Below, piece after piece: positions 24,829 to 32,742 of a stretch of 64,000 bases of DNA (position 1 is its first letter; the number at the start of each line of letters is the position of its first letter). A program made the translations under genes and the position numbers. This DNA comes from an uncultured Pelagibacteraceae bacterium (lineage in GTDB: Bacteria > Pseudomonadota > Alphaproteobacteria > Pelagibacterales > Pelagibacteraceae), in NCBI GenBank assembly GCA_902612325.1, contig CACMDB010000005.1, positions 82,285-146,284 on the forward strand. The letters are read 5' to 3'. Under the pieces are notes generated by a model. The model did no database searches and was not told the DNA's origin. It saw only the letters and a list, made by a program, of their open reading frames with translations.

Positions 24829-25947
24829 ATGAATAAAGAATTAAATTCAATAGGATTAAACAAGAAACCTTCAGACACAAAAGTAGTTGTCGCAATGTCT
24901 GGGGGTGTAGATTCATCTACTGTCGCAGGTATGATGAAAAAAGAGGGATATAATGTTATTGGTATTACCTTAAAACTTTATGACGATGCAAAGCAGGTCG
25001 CAGAGTCAAAACAATGTTGTTCTGGTCAAGATATAATGGATGCAAAAAGAGTTGCTCAAAAATTAGATATAAAACATAAAATTTTATATTATCAAAATAA
25101 GTTCAAGCAAGGAGTTATAGATAATTTTGTTGATAGTTACTTAAAAGGTGAAACTCCAATACCTTGTGTTCAATGTAATCAAACGGTAAAATTTAAGGAT
25201 TTATTTGAAGTTTCTAAAGATTTAAATGCTGATGCTTTAATCACTGGGCATTATGTGAAAAGTGTTACTTCAAATAATAATACAAATATGTACAGAGCTA
25301 TCGATGAAAATAGAGATCAAAGTTATTTTCTTTTCAATACTACTAGAGAACAACTTGATTATTTAAGATTTCCATTAGGTGGTCTTCATAAAAATGAAAC
25401 ACGTGAAATTGCCAAAAAATTAGACCTAAATGTTGCTGATAAACCAGACAGCCAGGATATATGTTTTGTACCCGGGGGAGATTATGCATCAGTAATTCAA
25501 AAATTTCGACCAGACTCATTTAAAAAAGGAAACATAAAAGATCTTAAAGGTAATGTTATTGGTGTTCATGATGGAATTATAAATTTTACTATTGGTCAAA
25601 GAAAAGGAATAAAAGTTTCTGACAAAGAAGCTTTATACGTTATAAAAATTAACTCTGAAAAAAATGAAATAATTGTTGGACCAAAAGAATATTTAGGAAA
25701 GAAAGATATTTTATTAAAAAATGTTAATTTATTAGCAGATGAACAAGAATTTAAATCCAGCATTTTTGTAAAAGTTAGATCTACTGGTAAATTGCTTAAA
25801 GCAAACGTTAACCTAAGTGATCAAAATGGTGCGAATGTAAACCTTGATACCCCTGAAGATGGAATATCACCAGGCCAGGCATGTGTTTTCTATAATAAAG
25901 ATGCTCTAGGTTATAAAGTATTAGGAGGCGGCTGGATAAAGGAATAA
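24829..25947 (+). CDS. mnmA: tRNA-specific 2-thiouridylase MnmA
   Basis: The 372-aa enzyme thiolates U34 of tRNA-Lys, -Glu and -Gln. It has the PP-loop [15 protein letters not shown] near residue 21, the [10 protein letters not shown] catalytic cysteine region, DQSYFLF, and the second cysteine in [12 protein letters not shown], followed by the beta-barrel domain ending [10 protein letters not shown]. Length is normal for the family. It is divergent from the DUF3553 gene. Confidence 0.96.
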   Translation: MNKELNSIGLNKKPSDTKVVVAMSGGVDSSTVAGMMKKEGYNVIGITLKLYDDAKQVAESKQCCSGQDIMDAKRVAQKLDIKHKILYYQNKFKQGVIDNFVDSYLKGETPIPCVQCNQTVKFKDLFEVSKDLNADALITGHYVKSVTSNNNTNMYRAIDENRDQSYFLFNTTREQLDYLRFPLGGLHKNETREIAKKLDLNVADKPDSQDICFVPGGDYASVIQKFRPDSFKKGNIKDLKGNVIGVHDGIINFTIGQRKGIKVSDKEALYVIKINSEKNEIIVGPKEYLGKKDILLKNVNLLADEQEFKSSIFVKVRSTGKLLKANVNLSDQNGANVNLDTPEDGISPGQACVFYNKDALGYKVLGGGWIKE

Positions 25948-25948
25948 G

Positions 25949-26032
25949 CTATTTTTTCTTATTTTTTTTTCTAGCTCTTCTTTTTTTTGACCCCATTTTT
26001 CTTCGGCCTCTATGTTTCTTTGGGTAACTCAT
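25949..26032 (-). CDS. Very small, highly basic protein
   Basis: ATG at 26032 opens 27 codons ending TAG at 25949. The product is almost entirely Lys and Arg, with MSYPKKHRGRRKMG at the start, and has the look of a minor ribosomal or RNA-binding protein. The frame overlaps nothing but lies tightly against the mnmA stop, on the opposite strand. Low-complexity AT-rich DNA can give such frames, yet the arginine content (six Arg, several from GC-containing codons) argues for selection. Confidence 0.45.
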   Translation of the reverse strand: MSYPKKHRGRRKMGSKKRRARKKNKKK

Positions 26033-26105
26033 TAAATCCTTTTCATTAATTTATTGAATTTTTGATATGGATATAGCATTGTCCTTTAATCATATCAATT
26101 TTTTT

Positions 26106-27281
26106 ATGGGTAAATCTTTTAAGACATTTTTAAAACACACAGCAAAAGATTTTCATAACCAATCAGTAAATCCACCAGTAGTCAGAGCATCGACAATTAT
26201 TTTTAAGTCTATGCAACATATAAGAAAAACTCAAAAAAAAGCTCTACGAAATCCAACAGGTGGTCATTTTGATTATGGCAGACAAGGGACCTCTACTACT
26301 TATATCTTACAAAAAATTTTAACAAAACTTGAAGAAAGTTATCATGTTTTTACGACACCAACAGGTTTTGGCTCCGTTTTTTTAGCAATATTCAGCGTTG
26401 TTAGACCCGGAGATGAAATGTTAGTTGCAGATCCAGTTTACAGCCCTACACGAATTTTAACTGAAGATTATTTAAAAGATTTTAATATAAAGACAGTTTT
26501 TTATAATCCGCATGACCTCAATACATTAAAAAACAATATTACAAAGAAAACAAAATTGATTTTTGTAGAAAATCCTGGAAGTAATACTTTTGATTTTCAA
26601 GATTTGGGTAAAATTATTTCGATTGCAAAAAAGCATAAGCTATACACTGCAATTGATAATACTTGGGGTACCCCTTATTACTTAAAACCAATTAAACTTG
26701 GTTTTGATATGTCAATTGTCTCTGCAACTAAATATTATTCTGGACATTCAGATGTTATGGGTGGGAGTTTGGCAGTAAATAAAAGAGTATTTCCTAAAGT
26801 TAAAGCAGCAGAAAAAATTACAGGTCTTAGATTAGGACCTGATGATGCTTATTTAATAACTAGAGGGTTAAGAACGTTAGATGTGAGATTAGACAGACAT
26901 AGAGAAAATGCTAAAAAAGTTGCAGCATTTTTATCAAAAAATAAAAGAATTAAATTGTTATATCCTTTCAAAAAAAATTCACAAAATTTTAGAATGTGGA
27001 AAAAATATTATTCTGGAGCGTCAGGTTTAATGGGATTAAAGATAAAAGCTAAGAATATTAATTCTGTTCGAAGGTTCGTTAATTCACTGAAATTGTTTGG
27101 CTATGGTTATAGTTGGGGTGGATTTGAGAGTTTAGCGCTTCATCAAGAATTTAGAGAAACTGGTAAAAGAAAATATATGAACTTACCAAAAGATGAACAT
27201 TTAGTAAGATTACATATAGGTCTTGAAGATCCTAATGATTTGATTGCTGATATCAAACAAGCTTTAAGACATTTAAGATGA
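26106..27281 (+). CDS. metC: Cystathionine beta-lyase (PLP-dependent trans-sulfuration enzyme)
   Basis: The product has the Cys/Met-metabolism PLP enzyme signatures: NPPVVRASTIIF near the N-terminus, DYGRQGTSTTYILQK, AIDNTWGTPYYLKPI, and the PLP lysine in SATKYYSGHSDVMGG (K209). GYSWGGFESLAL and the dimer-typical C-terminus follow. It releases homocysteine, pyruvate and ammonia from cystathionine. An in-frame ATG at 26067 would add 13 atypical residues; ATG at 26106 aligns better with relatives. It overlaps the MFS gene by 4 nt (ATGA). Among related activities, cysteine desulfhydrase cannot be ruled out. Confidence 0.87.
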   Translation: MGKSFKTFLKHTAKDFHNQSVNPPVVRASTIIFKSMQHIRKTQKKALRNPTGGHFDYGRQGTSTTYILQKILTKLEESYHVFTTPTGFGSVFLAIFSVVRPGDEMLVADPVYSPTRILTEDYLKDFNIKTVFYNPHDLNTLKNNITKKTKLIFVENPGSNTFDFQDLGKIISIAKKHKLYTAIDNTWGTPYYLKPIKLGFDMSIVSATKYYSGHSDVMGGSLAVNKRVFPKVKAAEKITGLRLGPDDAYLITRGLRTLDVRLDRHRENAKKVAAFLSKNKRIKLLYPFKKNSQNFRMWKKYYSGASGLMGLKIKAKNINSVRRFVNSLKLFGYGYSWGGFESLALHQEFRETGKRKYMNLPKDEHLVRLHIGLEDPNDLIADIKQALRHLR

Positions 27282-28498
27282 GTTCTGAAAAATTTTTTCG
27301 TTCAAAAACAGCGATAATAACTTTATTTGCTGCATGCTTTGTTGTTTTGATTTCTTTGGGTGTTAGACAAACATTTGGTTTGTTCTTTATGGACTTCAAC
27401 GAGAGTTTAAAGATAAGCAACACCGCATTTGGTTTTGCTATTGGGATGCAGATGTTGATGTGGGGTATAACAGGTCCTATCTTCGGAGCTATAGCAGATA
27501 AATACGGAGGACATATAGCTATAATCGGAGCATTTATTTTTTATACTTTAGGCGTTTATTTTTTATACACGGGTCCAAACACTGGAATATTTTTTCAAAT
27601 CCATATGGGTTTATTAATCGGAATAGGTCTTGGTGGAACAGCAATAAGTATTCCAATGTCAGTTGTAGGAAAACATTTTCCATTATCTACAAGAACGATT
27701 GCAATGAGTTTTGTTACTGCTGTCGGATCATTTGGTTACTTTCTTTCACCAATTTTTACTAATTTTTCTCTCACAGAGTTTGGTTGGAACTACACATTAT
27801 TTGTTTTTTGCTTATTTTTATTATCTGGTTTAGTTGCAGCATATTTTGTCAGATCTCCGTCTAAAACGGAAAGTGTCGAAAAAACTTCAGATCAATCTTT
27901 TAAGGAAGCTCTCTCAGAAGCTTTTAAAACTAAAAGTTATATTTTACTTGTATCAGGGTTTTTTGTATGCGGTTTTCATATAACTTTGGTTGGAACGCAT
28001 GTACCTAAATATGTAATAGATAGAGGACTTGAGGATTGGACTGCAGCAGCAATTTTATCTTTGATCGGTTTATTTAATATTTTTGGTTCACTATTAAGTG
28101 GCTACCTCTCTGCAAAAATGAGTAAGAAAATTATCCTTAGTGCAATTTACTTTTTAAGAGGTGTTTCTATAATTTTTTTTATATTTATGCCCGCAAGTAA
28201 TATTAATGCGTTTTTATTTGGTGCAAGTTTTGGTTTTTTATGGCTATCAACAGTGCCTGCAACAAGTGGAATTGTAGCTCACCTGTTTGGGACAAAGTAT
28301 TTAGGTCTTCTGTATGGAATTGTTTTTTTAAGTCACCAAGTTGGATCTTTTTTTGGCGCTTATCTAGGGGGTTTATTTTATGATTTATATGGGTCATATG
28401 ATTATGCGTGGTATTTAGCAATTGCATTATCAGTTTTTGCAGCAATAATTCATCTACCAATTAGAGAAGAACCAGTTTTAAGACTAAAAACAGAATAA
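27278..28498 (+). CDS. MFS transporter (OFA/monocarboxylate-like)
   Basis: The 406-aa protein has twelve predicted helices in two halves and the MFS loop motif GAIADKYGGHIAI between helices 2 and 3. VRQTFGLFFMDFNESLKISNTAFGFAIG resembles the N-terminus of oxalate/formate and monocarboxylate porters. GTKYLGLLYGIVFLSHQVGSFFGAYLGG matches the same group near the C-terminus. The substrate is unknown; its overlap with metC suggests co-expression but need not mean a shared pathway. Confidence 0.83.
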   Translation: MSSEKFFRSKTAIITLFAACFVVLISLGVRQTFGLFFMDFNESLKISNTAFGFAIGMQMLMWGITGPIFGAIADKYGGHIAIIGAFIFYTLGVYFLYTGPNTGIFFQIHMGLLIGIGLGGTAISIPMSVVGKHFPLSTRTIAMSFVTAVGSFGYFLSPIFTNFSLTEFGWNYTLFVFCLFLLSGLVAAYFVRSPSKTESVEKTSDQSFKEALSEAFKTKSYILLVSGFFVCGFHITLVGTHVPKYVIDRGLEDWTAAAILSLIGLFNIFGSLLSGYLSAKMSKKIILSAIYFLRGVSIIFFIFMPASNINAFLFGASFGFLWLSTVPATSGIVAHLFGTKYLGLLYGIVFLSHQVGSFFGAYLGGLFYDLYGSYDYAWYLAIALSVFAAIIHLPIREEPVLRLKTE

Positions 28499-28499
28499 T

Positions 28500-29651
28500 T
28501 TGAACAGATTAAATCAATTAACAGAGATACATCAGTCAGGAAAACCTTACATTATTTATAAATCGAAAAAAGGATTTAATCTTTATACTAATTTTTCAAA
28601 AAAAATTATTTTGAATAATAAAAATATTAAAAGTTTTTTAACAAAAAAAAATAAAAAGAAATCTAAAGATACTGACCTTTTTATTGGTTTCTTTGGATAT
28701 GAGTTATTGAATAATTTGATTGATGTTAAAATTCCAAAACAGAAGAATTTAAATTTTCCTAAAGGTATTTTCTATAAACCAGAAAAAAAGATCAAACTAA
28801 GTAACAAGTTGAATTATGATTTTGAAAATTTTAAATCAGGTAATTTTAAAATAAATATTAATAGAAAAAATTATACAAAAATATTCAATAAATTTAAGAA
28901 AAAAATAAAAAGTGGTGAAACATATCAAATTAAAATTTGCACTAAATATAAAACAAAGTCAAAAATTAATCCGTTAGATTTCTTTTCGAGGTTATCTAAT
29001 ACTAACCTAGCTCCCGAAGCTTTTATGATTAAAGATCATAATTATTCAATAATTAGCTGTTCCCCAGAAACTTTAATTATAAAAAAGGGGAGCGATATAT
29101 TTACAAAACCAATAGCTGGAACTGTGAAAAAAACGAAGCATTTAAATAAAATGAAGGCATTAAATTATTTTAGAAAAAATTTAAAAGAAACCAAAGAGCA
29201 CAATATGATTGTTGATATGGAAAGAAATGATTTATCAAGAATTTGCAAAGTTGGCACTGTAAAATTATCTAAACAAAAAATCGTAGAAGAATATAAAGAC
29301 CTTTTTCATTATGTCAGCCTCATTAAGGGTAAATTAAAAAAAAATATAAATAATTTTGAAATAATTAAAGCAATGATGCCTGGTGGTTCAGTTATTGGGT
29401 GTCCAAAAATAAATACGCTTAATCTTTTAAATAATCAGGAAAAAGAAAACAGGAATATTTATACAGGTAGTTTTGGCTACATAAAATTTAATGGTGATAT
29501 GAGATTTAACATAATTATACGTTCAATTTTAAATTATAAAAATATATCTGAAATTTCAGTTGCTTCAGGTGTTGTCGTCGATAGTAATGCCAATCATGAA
29601 TTTAATGAAAATTTTCTTAAAGCAAAAGCGTTAATAGATTTATTCAAATGA
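28500..29651 (+). CDS. pabB: Aminodeoxychorismate synthase component I
   Basis: The 383-aa protein is in the chorismate-utilising family (TrpE/PabB). SGETYQIKICTKYK is the early active-site strand, SPETLIIKKG, PIAGTVKKTK, HNMIVDMERNDLSRIC and MMPGGSVIGCPK the core, and GSFGYIKFNGDMRFNIIIRS the Mg-binding end. With the glutamine amidotransferase PabA it converts chorismate to 4-amino-4-deoxychorismate for folate. TTG at 28500 is the only start with full length and lies just after the MFS stop. The order pabB-pabA-pabC supports folate over tryptophan synthesis. Confidence 0.88.
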   Translation: MNRLNQLTEIHQSGKPYIIYKSKKGFNLYTNFSKKIILNNKNIKSFLTKKNKKKSKDTDLFIGFFGYELLNNLIDVKIPKQKNLNFPKGIFYKPEKKIKLSNKLNYDFENFKSGNFKININRKNYTKIFNKFKKKIKSGETYQIKICTKYKTKSKINPLDFFSRLSNTNLAPEAFMIKDHNYSIISCSPETLIIKKGSDIFTKPIAGTVKKTKHLNKMKALNYFRKNLKETKEHNMIVDMERNDLSRICKVGTVKLSKQKIVEEYKDLFHYVSLIKGKLKKNINNFEIIKAMMPGGSVIGCPKINTLNLLNNQEKENRNIYTGSFGYIKFNGDMRFNIIIRSILNYKNISEISVASGVVVDSNANHEFNENFLKAKALIDLFK

Positions 29652-30205
29652 TTTATGTAATTGATCATAACGACTCTTTTACTCATAATGTAGTTCATCA
29701 ATTTGCTTTATATGATAAAGTTGAGTGTGATAACTATGATAAAGTTAACGAAAATAAAATTAAGCGCGCATCTACAATAATTTTTTCACCTGGACCAGGT
29801 AATCCAAAAAATTATCCAATCACCTCAAAAATTTATAAAAAATATAAAGGTAAAAAGAAAATCATAGGGATTTGTCTAGGATTTCAACATATTCTATTTT
29901 GTGAAGGCGCAAAAATTGTTGAACAAAAAAAAATTTATCATGGATTTCAATCAAATATAAAAGTAATCACTAATAAATCTTTATTCAAAAAAGGAAAGAT
30001 ATTTAAAGTTGGTAGGTATCATTCTTTAAAATTAAAAGAGCCTTTCAAATCTATTAATTTTGAGATAACTATGAGATGTTTATATTCAAAAGTTGCAATG
30101 GCATTTGAAAATCAAAAAGAAAAAATTTATGGATTTCAATTTCACCCAGAATCTTTTTTAACTATCAATGGTAACCTACTTATTAAAAAAATCTTATCAG
30201 CTTAA
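29648..30205 (+). CDS. pabA: Aminodeoxychorismate synthase component II (glutamine amidotransferase)
   Basis: The 185-aa class I glutamine amidotransferase has IDHNDSFTHNVVHQF at the start, FSPGPGNP, the nucleophile elbow GICLGFQHI (Cys 76) and FQFHPES with the catalytic His and Glu. It feeds ammonia to PabB. Start and stop are coupled to pabB by an ATGA overlap. In some bacteria one such subunit serves both PabB and TrpE; that cannot be told here. Confidence 0.9.
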   Translation: MIYVIDHNDSFTHNVVHQFALYDKVECDNYDKVNENKIKRASTIIFSPGPGNPKNYPITSKIYKKYKGKKKIIGICLGFQHILFCEGAKIVEQKKIYHGFQSNIKVITNKSLFKKGKIFKVGRYHSLKLKEPFKSINFEITMRCLYSKVAMAFENQKEKIYGFQFHPESFLTINGNLLIKKILSA

Positions 30206-30941
30206 AGACTTAAAACAGATAGAATTCCAAGACCTTTGGGGGGATCATGGAATTTTTACAACGATGTGGATTTTTGGCAAACCAGCAAAAATTTTATTTT
30301 TGGATAATCATTTAAAAAACTTAATTTTATCATTAAAAAAATATCAAATTAAAAAGAAATCATTAAGGTCGGATATTTTAGAAATAATAAATAAAAATTT
30401 ATCCAAAAAGAGAAAATATAATCACCTATTGAGAATTGCTATAAATAAAAAAGTTATTTCAATATCTTTAAGGAAAAGAGTTAAACCAAAATTAAATTTT
30501 AATTTGAAGTTAGTAAAATTAAAAAGAGAAAAACCAGAGTTTAAAAATCTTAAATACAAAAAAATCTTATCTTATTTATCTAAAATGGATAACTCCCAAT
30601 CAGATATTGCATTGGTATCTGATAAGAAATTATTAGAGACTGGAACCTCAAATTTATTATTTGTTAAAGATCAAAAATTTTTTACTCCCAAAAAGGATTA
30701 TTATGAGGGAAATACTTATAAATTTTTTAAAACAAAAATAACAAAGATTTTTAAGAAAGATATTTTGCTTAAAGAGATAAAAAATTATGATGAAATTTTA
30801 TTGATAGGATCTGGGAAAGGGGTTGCTTCAGTTAGAACTATAAACGAGCTTAAATGGAAAAGAAAAAACTTAAAAAAATTTAAATTTTTATCAAAACAAT
30901 ATGATGTAGTAATAAATAAATGTAATTCTTATAGATTTTAA
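30168..30941 (+). CDS. pabC: Aminodeoxychorismate lyase (class IV PLP aminotransferase fold)
   Basis: The 257-aa protein has the fold-IV signature GDHGIFTTMWIFGKPAKILFLDNHL. A lysine-rich segment around FKNLKYKKIL probably carries the PLP lysine, and DIALVSDKKLLETGTSNLLFVKD holds the Glu and phosphate-binding loop. It removes pyruvate from aminodeoxychorismate to give p-aminobenzoate. ATG at 30168 makes the gene overlap pabA by 38 nt; the next ATG (30264) would cut into the conserved region, so the long overlap is probably real. Confidence 0.83.
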   Translation: MVTYLLKKSYQLKDLKQIEFQDLWGDHGIFTTMWIFGKPAKILFLDNHLKNLILSLKKYQIKKKSLRSDILEIINKNLSKKRKYNHLLRIAINKKVISISLRKRVKPKLNFNLKLVKLKREKPEFKNLKYKKILSYLSKMDNSQSDIALVSDKKLLETGTSNLLFVKDQKFFTPKKDYYEGNTYKFFKTKITKIFKKDILLKEIKNYDEILLIGSGKGVASVRTINELKWKRKNLKKFKFLSKQYDVVINKCNSYRF

Positions 30942-30944
30942 TAG

Positions 30945-31343
30945 ATGAAAGATCCAAACAATCCTTGTTTATTTTGTAGCGTTAAAAAAAGTGGATGTGC
31001 CCATGAAAATGAGTTGGCATATGCAAGTTATGACCCATATCCAGTTTCAGAACATCATTGTTTAATTATACCCAAAAGACACATAAAGGATTATTTTGAC
31101 TTATCTAATGATGAACTGGTTGCATGTAATGATCTTATGAAAATTGTTAAAAAAGAAATAACCAATAAAGATCCATTAGTTAAAGGATTTAATTTAGGTA
31201 CAAATATAGGAATTGTATCTGGTCAATCTATTTTACATTGTCATTTTCATCTGATTCCCCGAAGAGAAGGAGATGTTGACAACCCCCAGGGTGGAGTGCG
31301 ATCAGTCATTCCAAGCAAACAACATTATAAAAGAAATAATTAG
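30945..31343 (+). CDS. HIT-family nucleotide hydrolase/transferase
   Basis: The 132-aa protein is a compact HIT domain. LFCSVKKSGCAHENELAYASYDPYPVSEHHCLIIPKRH is the N-terminal half, and GQSILHCHFHLIPRR holds the histidine triad HxHxH (about residues 97-101). Such proteins hydrolyse or transfer AMP from adenylated substrates, including AMP-lysine, Ap4A and adenylylsulfate (APS). It is 3 nt after pabC and 100 bp before the apr operon promoter. Its substrate in this cell is unknown. Confidence 0.85.
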   Translation: MKDPNNPCLFCSVKKSGCAHENELAYASYDPYPVSEHHCLIIPKRHIKDYFDLSNDELVACNDLMKIVKKEITNKDPLVKGFNLGTNIGIVSGQSILHCHFHLIPRREGDVDNPQGGVRSVIPSKQHYKRNN

Positions 31344-31361
31344 CCTGTTATAAAAGACAAA

Positions 31362-31396
31362 TTGACCCCAGTTTGAGGTTGAACTATAAATTCAAC
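31362..31396 (+). promoter_or_regulatory. Promoter and overlapping inverted repeat of the aprMBA operon
   Basis: TTGACC (31362-31367) and TATAAA (31385-31390) are separated by exactly 17 bp, a near-consensus sigma-70 promoter. GTTGAA (31378-31383) and TTCAAC (31391-31396) form a perfect inverted repeat with a 7-bp spacer that covers the -10 box, a position suited to a repressor. The start codon of aprM follows at 31444 after AAAGGCGG. Confidence 0.6.
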
Positions 31397-31443
31397 TAGA
31401 TATAAAACTTTAAAATTAATTCAAAATTTAACAAAAGGCGGAA

Positions 31444-32238
31444 ATGTTAAGTAACAATCCATTTTCAATTTTATCAGAAACCATTTCACCCTTTGCAATG
31501 CAATCTTTCATTATTGCTATGGTTTTGTTGATCGCAGTAGGAACTATTATTCAAATGATACATCACAAAAATTTGACTTATTTTTTTAACAACGCGAAAA
31601 AAGCTAAGCTGTCAGCAACAAAAAAATTAGGAGTTGGAGAAAAAGTTTCTGTCATTGCTAAAACAACAGTTGTTGATATTGGCACAACTTCTGAATTAGG
31701 TTTTGGAAAAAGAAGACTGGCCCATGTCCTAGGAATGTATGGCACAATTTTATTTTGGGTGTCTTCAGCTATTTTAGTTTTTTGTTACACAGGTGTTGAT
31801 AAACCAAGTTCTCAAACTTGGTCAATGATTTGGCATGTAGGAGCAATATTAACATGTTTAGGTGGATATTGGTTTTGGTTTTTTTTAAGAGTTGATGTTT
31901 CAGCAGAAGCCCATCCTTGGTATAGGATTATAAAAGCTGATTTATTTGTTTTAGCATTACTTGCGTGTTCAACTTTTGGGTTAGCTTGGTCATTCACACA
32001 ATTTAATGGGCAAATAGGTTTGTCTTATTTATTTTTAATTTTATTTGTTGCATCTAACTTAATTTTATTTGGTGGTGTTTATTGGTCGAAATTTGCTCAC
32101 ATGTTTTATAAACCTGGCGCAGCTATTCAAAAAAATTTAGCAGAGGCAGATGGATCTAGGGATAATTTACCTCCACCAGCTGATGCCCCAGAACAATTTG
32201 GCCTGGGTATAAAAAGAGAAGAGCCAAAACATTATTAA
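31444..32238 (+). CDS. aprM: Adenylylsulfate reductase membrane partner AprM
   Basis: The 264-aa protein has about five membrane helices (FAMQSFIIAMVLLIAVGTII, MYGTILFWVSSAILVFCY and three more), with RLAHVLGMYG and W-rich loops as in AprM, the proposed electron-transfer anchor found with type II aprBA genes in SAR11 and some sulfur oxidisers. It would pass electrons from sulfite oxidation to the quinone pool. It lies directly upstream of aprB and aprA with a strong promoter before it. Confidence 0.82.
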   Translation: MLSNNPFSILSETISPFAMQSFIIAMVLLIAVGTIIQMIHHKNLTYFFNNAKKAKLSATKKLGVGEKVSVIAKTTVVDIGTTSELGFGKRRLAHVLGMYGTILFWVSSAILVFCYTGVDKPSSQTWSMIWHVGAILTCLGGYWFWFFLRVDVSAEAHPWYRIIKADLFVLALLACSTFGLAWSFTQFNGQIGLSYLFLILFVASNLILFGGVYWSKFAHMFYKPGAAIQKNLAEADGSRDNLPPPADAPEQFGLGIKREEPKHY

Positions 32239-32271
32239 TATGTTAATAGAAAAAGGAGAAAAATAAAAATT

Positions 32272-32742
32272 ATGTCAACTTTTGTATACATGACAAGATG
32301 CGATGGCTGTGGTCATTGCGTAGATATATGTCCTTCAGACATCATGCACATTGACGAAAATATAAGAAGAGCAAAAAATATTGAACCAAACTTTTGTTGG
32401 GAATGTTATTCGTGTGTTAAAGCATGTCCTAATCATGCAATTGATGTGAGAGGGTATGCTGATTTTGCTCCGATGGGTCACAGCGTTAGGGTTAGAAGAG
32501 AAGAAGAAAAAGGAACTATCTCTTGGAAAATTAAATTTAGAAACGGAACAGAGAAAAACTTCGTTTCACCTATAACAACAAAACCTTGGGGAAAATTTAT
32601 TCCTAAACTTGCTGAAGGTGATACTCCTAACCAAGGAGAAATTAATTCACAAAGATTATATAGTGAGCCAGAAGGATTAAATACCAATAAAGAATTACCA
32701 TCGGTTCCAAAAGAGTCTTTTAAAAAAGGTGTTTATTATTAA
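32272..32742 (+). CDS. aprB: Adenylylsulfate reductase beta subunit (two 4Fe-4S clusters)
   Basis: The 156-aa protein has two ferredoxin-type cluster motifs: C10, C13, C16, C20 and C42, C45, C48, C52, with the AprB-typical CDGCGHCVDICPSDIM. The rest is the C-terminal segment that wraps around the alpha subunit. It accepts electrons from the FAD of AprA. A ribosome site (AAAAAGGAG) precedes it, and its stop overlaps the aprA start by 1 nt. The subunits form an alpha-beta dimer in the cytoplasm. Confidence 0.95.
   Translation: MSTFVYMTRCDGCGHCVDICPSDIMHIDENIRRAKNIEPNFCWECYSCVKACPNHAIDVRGYADFAPMGHSVRVRREEEKGTISWKIKFRNGTEKNFVSPITTKPWGKFIPKLAEGDTPNQGEINSQRLYSEPEGLNTNKELPSVPKESFKKGVYY

Noticed and set aside
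28500..30205. Anthranilate synthase (trpE/trpG)
   Set aside because: The third gene is a fold-IV lyase as in pabC and no trp genes follow, so p-aminobenzoate synthesis is preferred.
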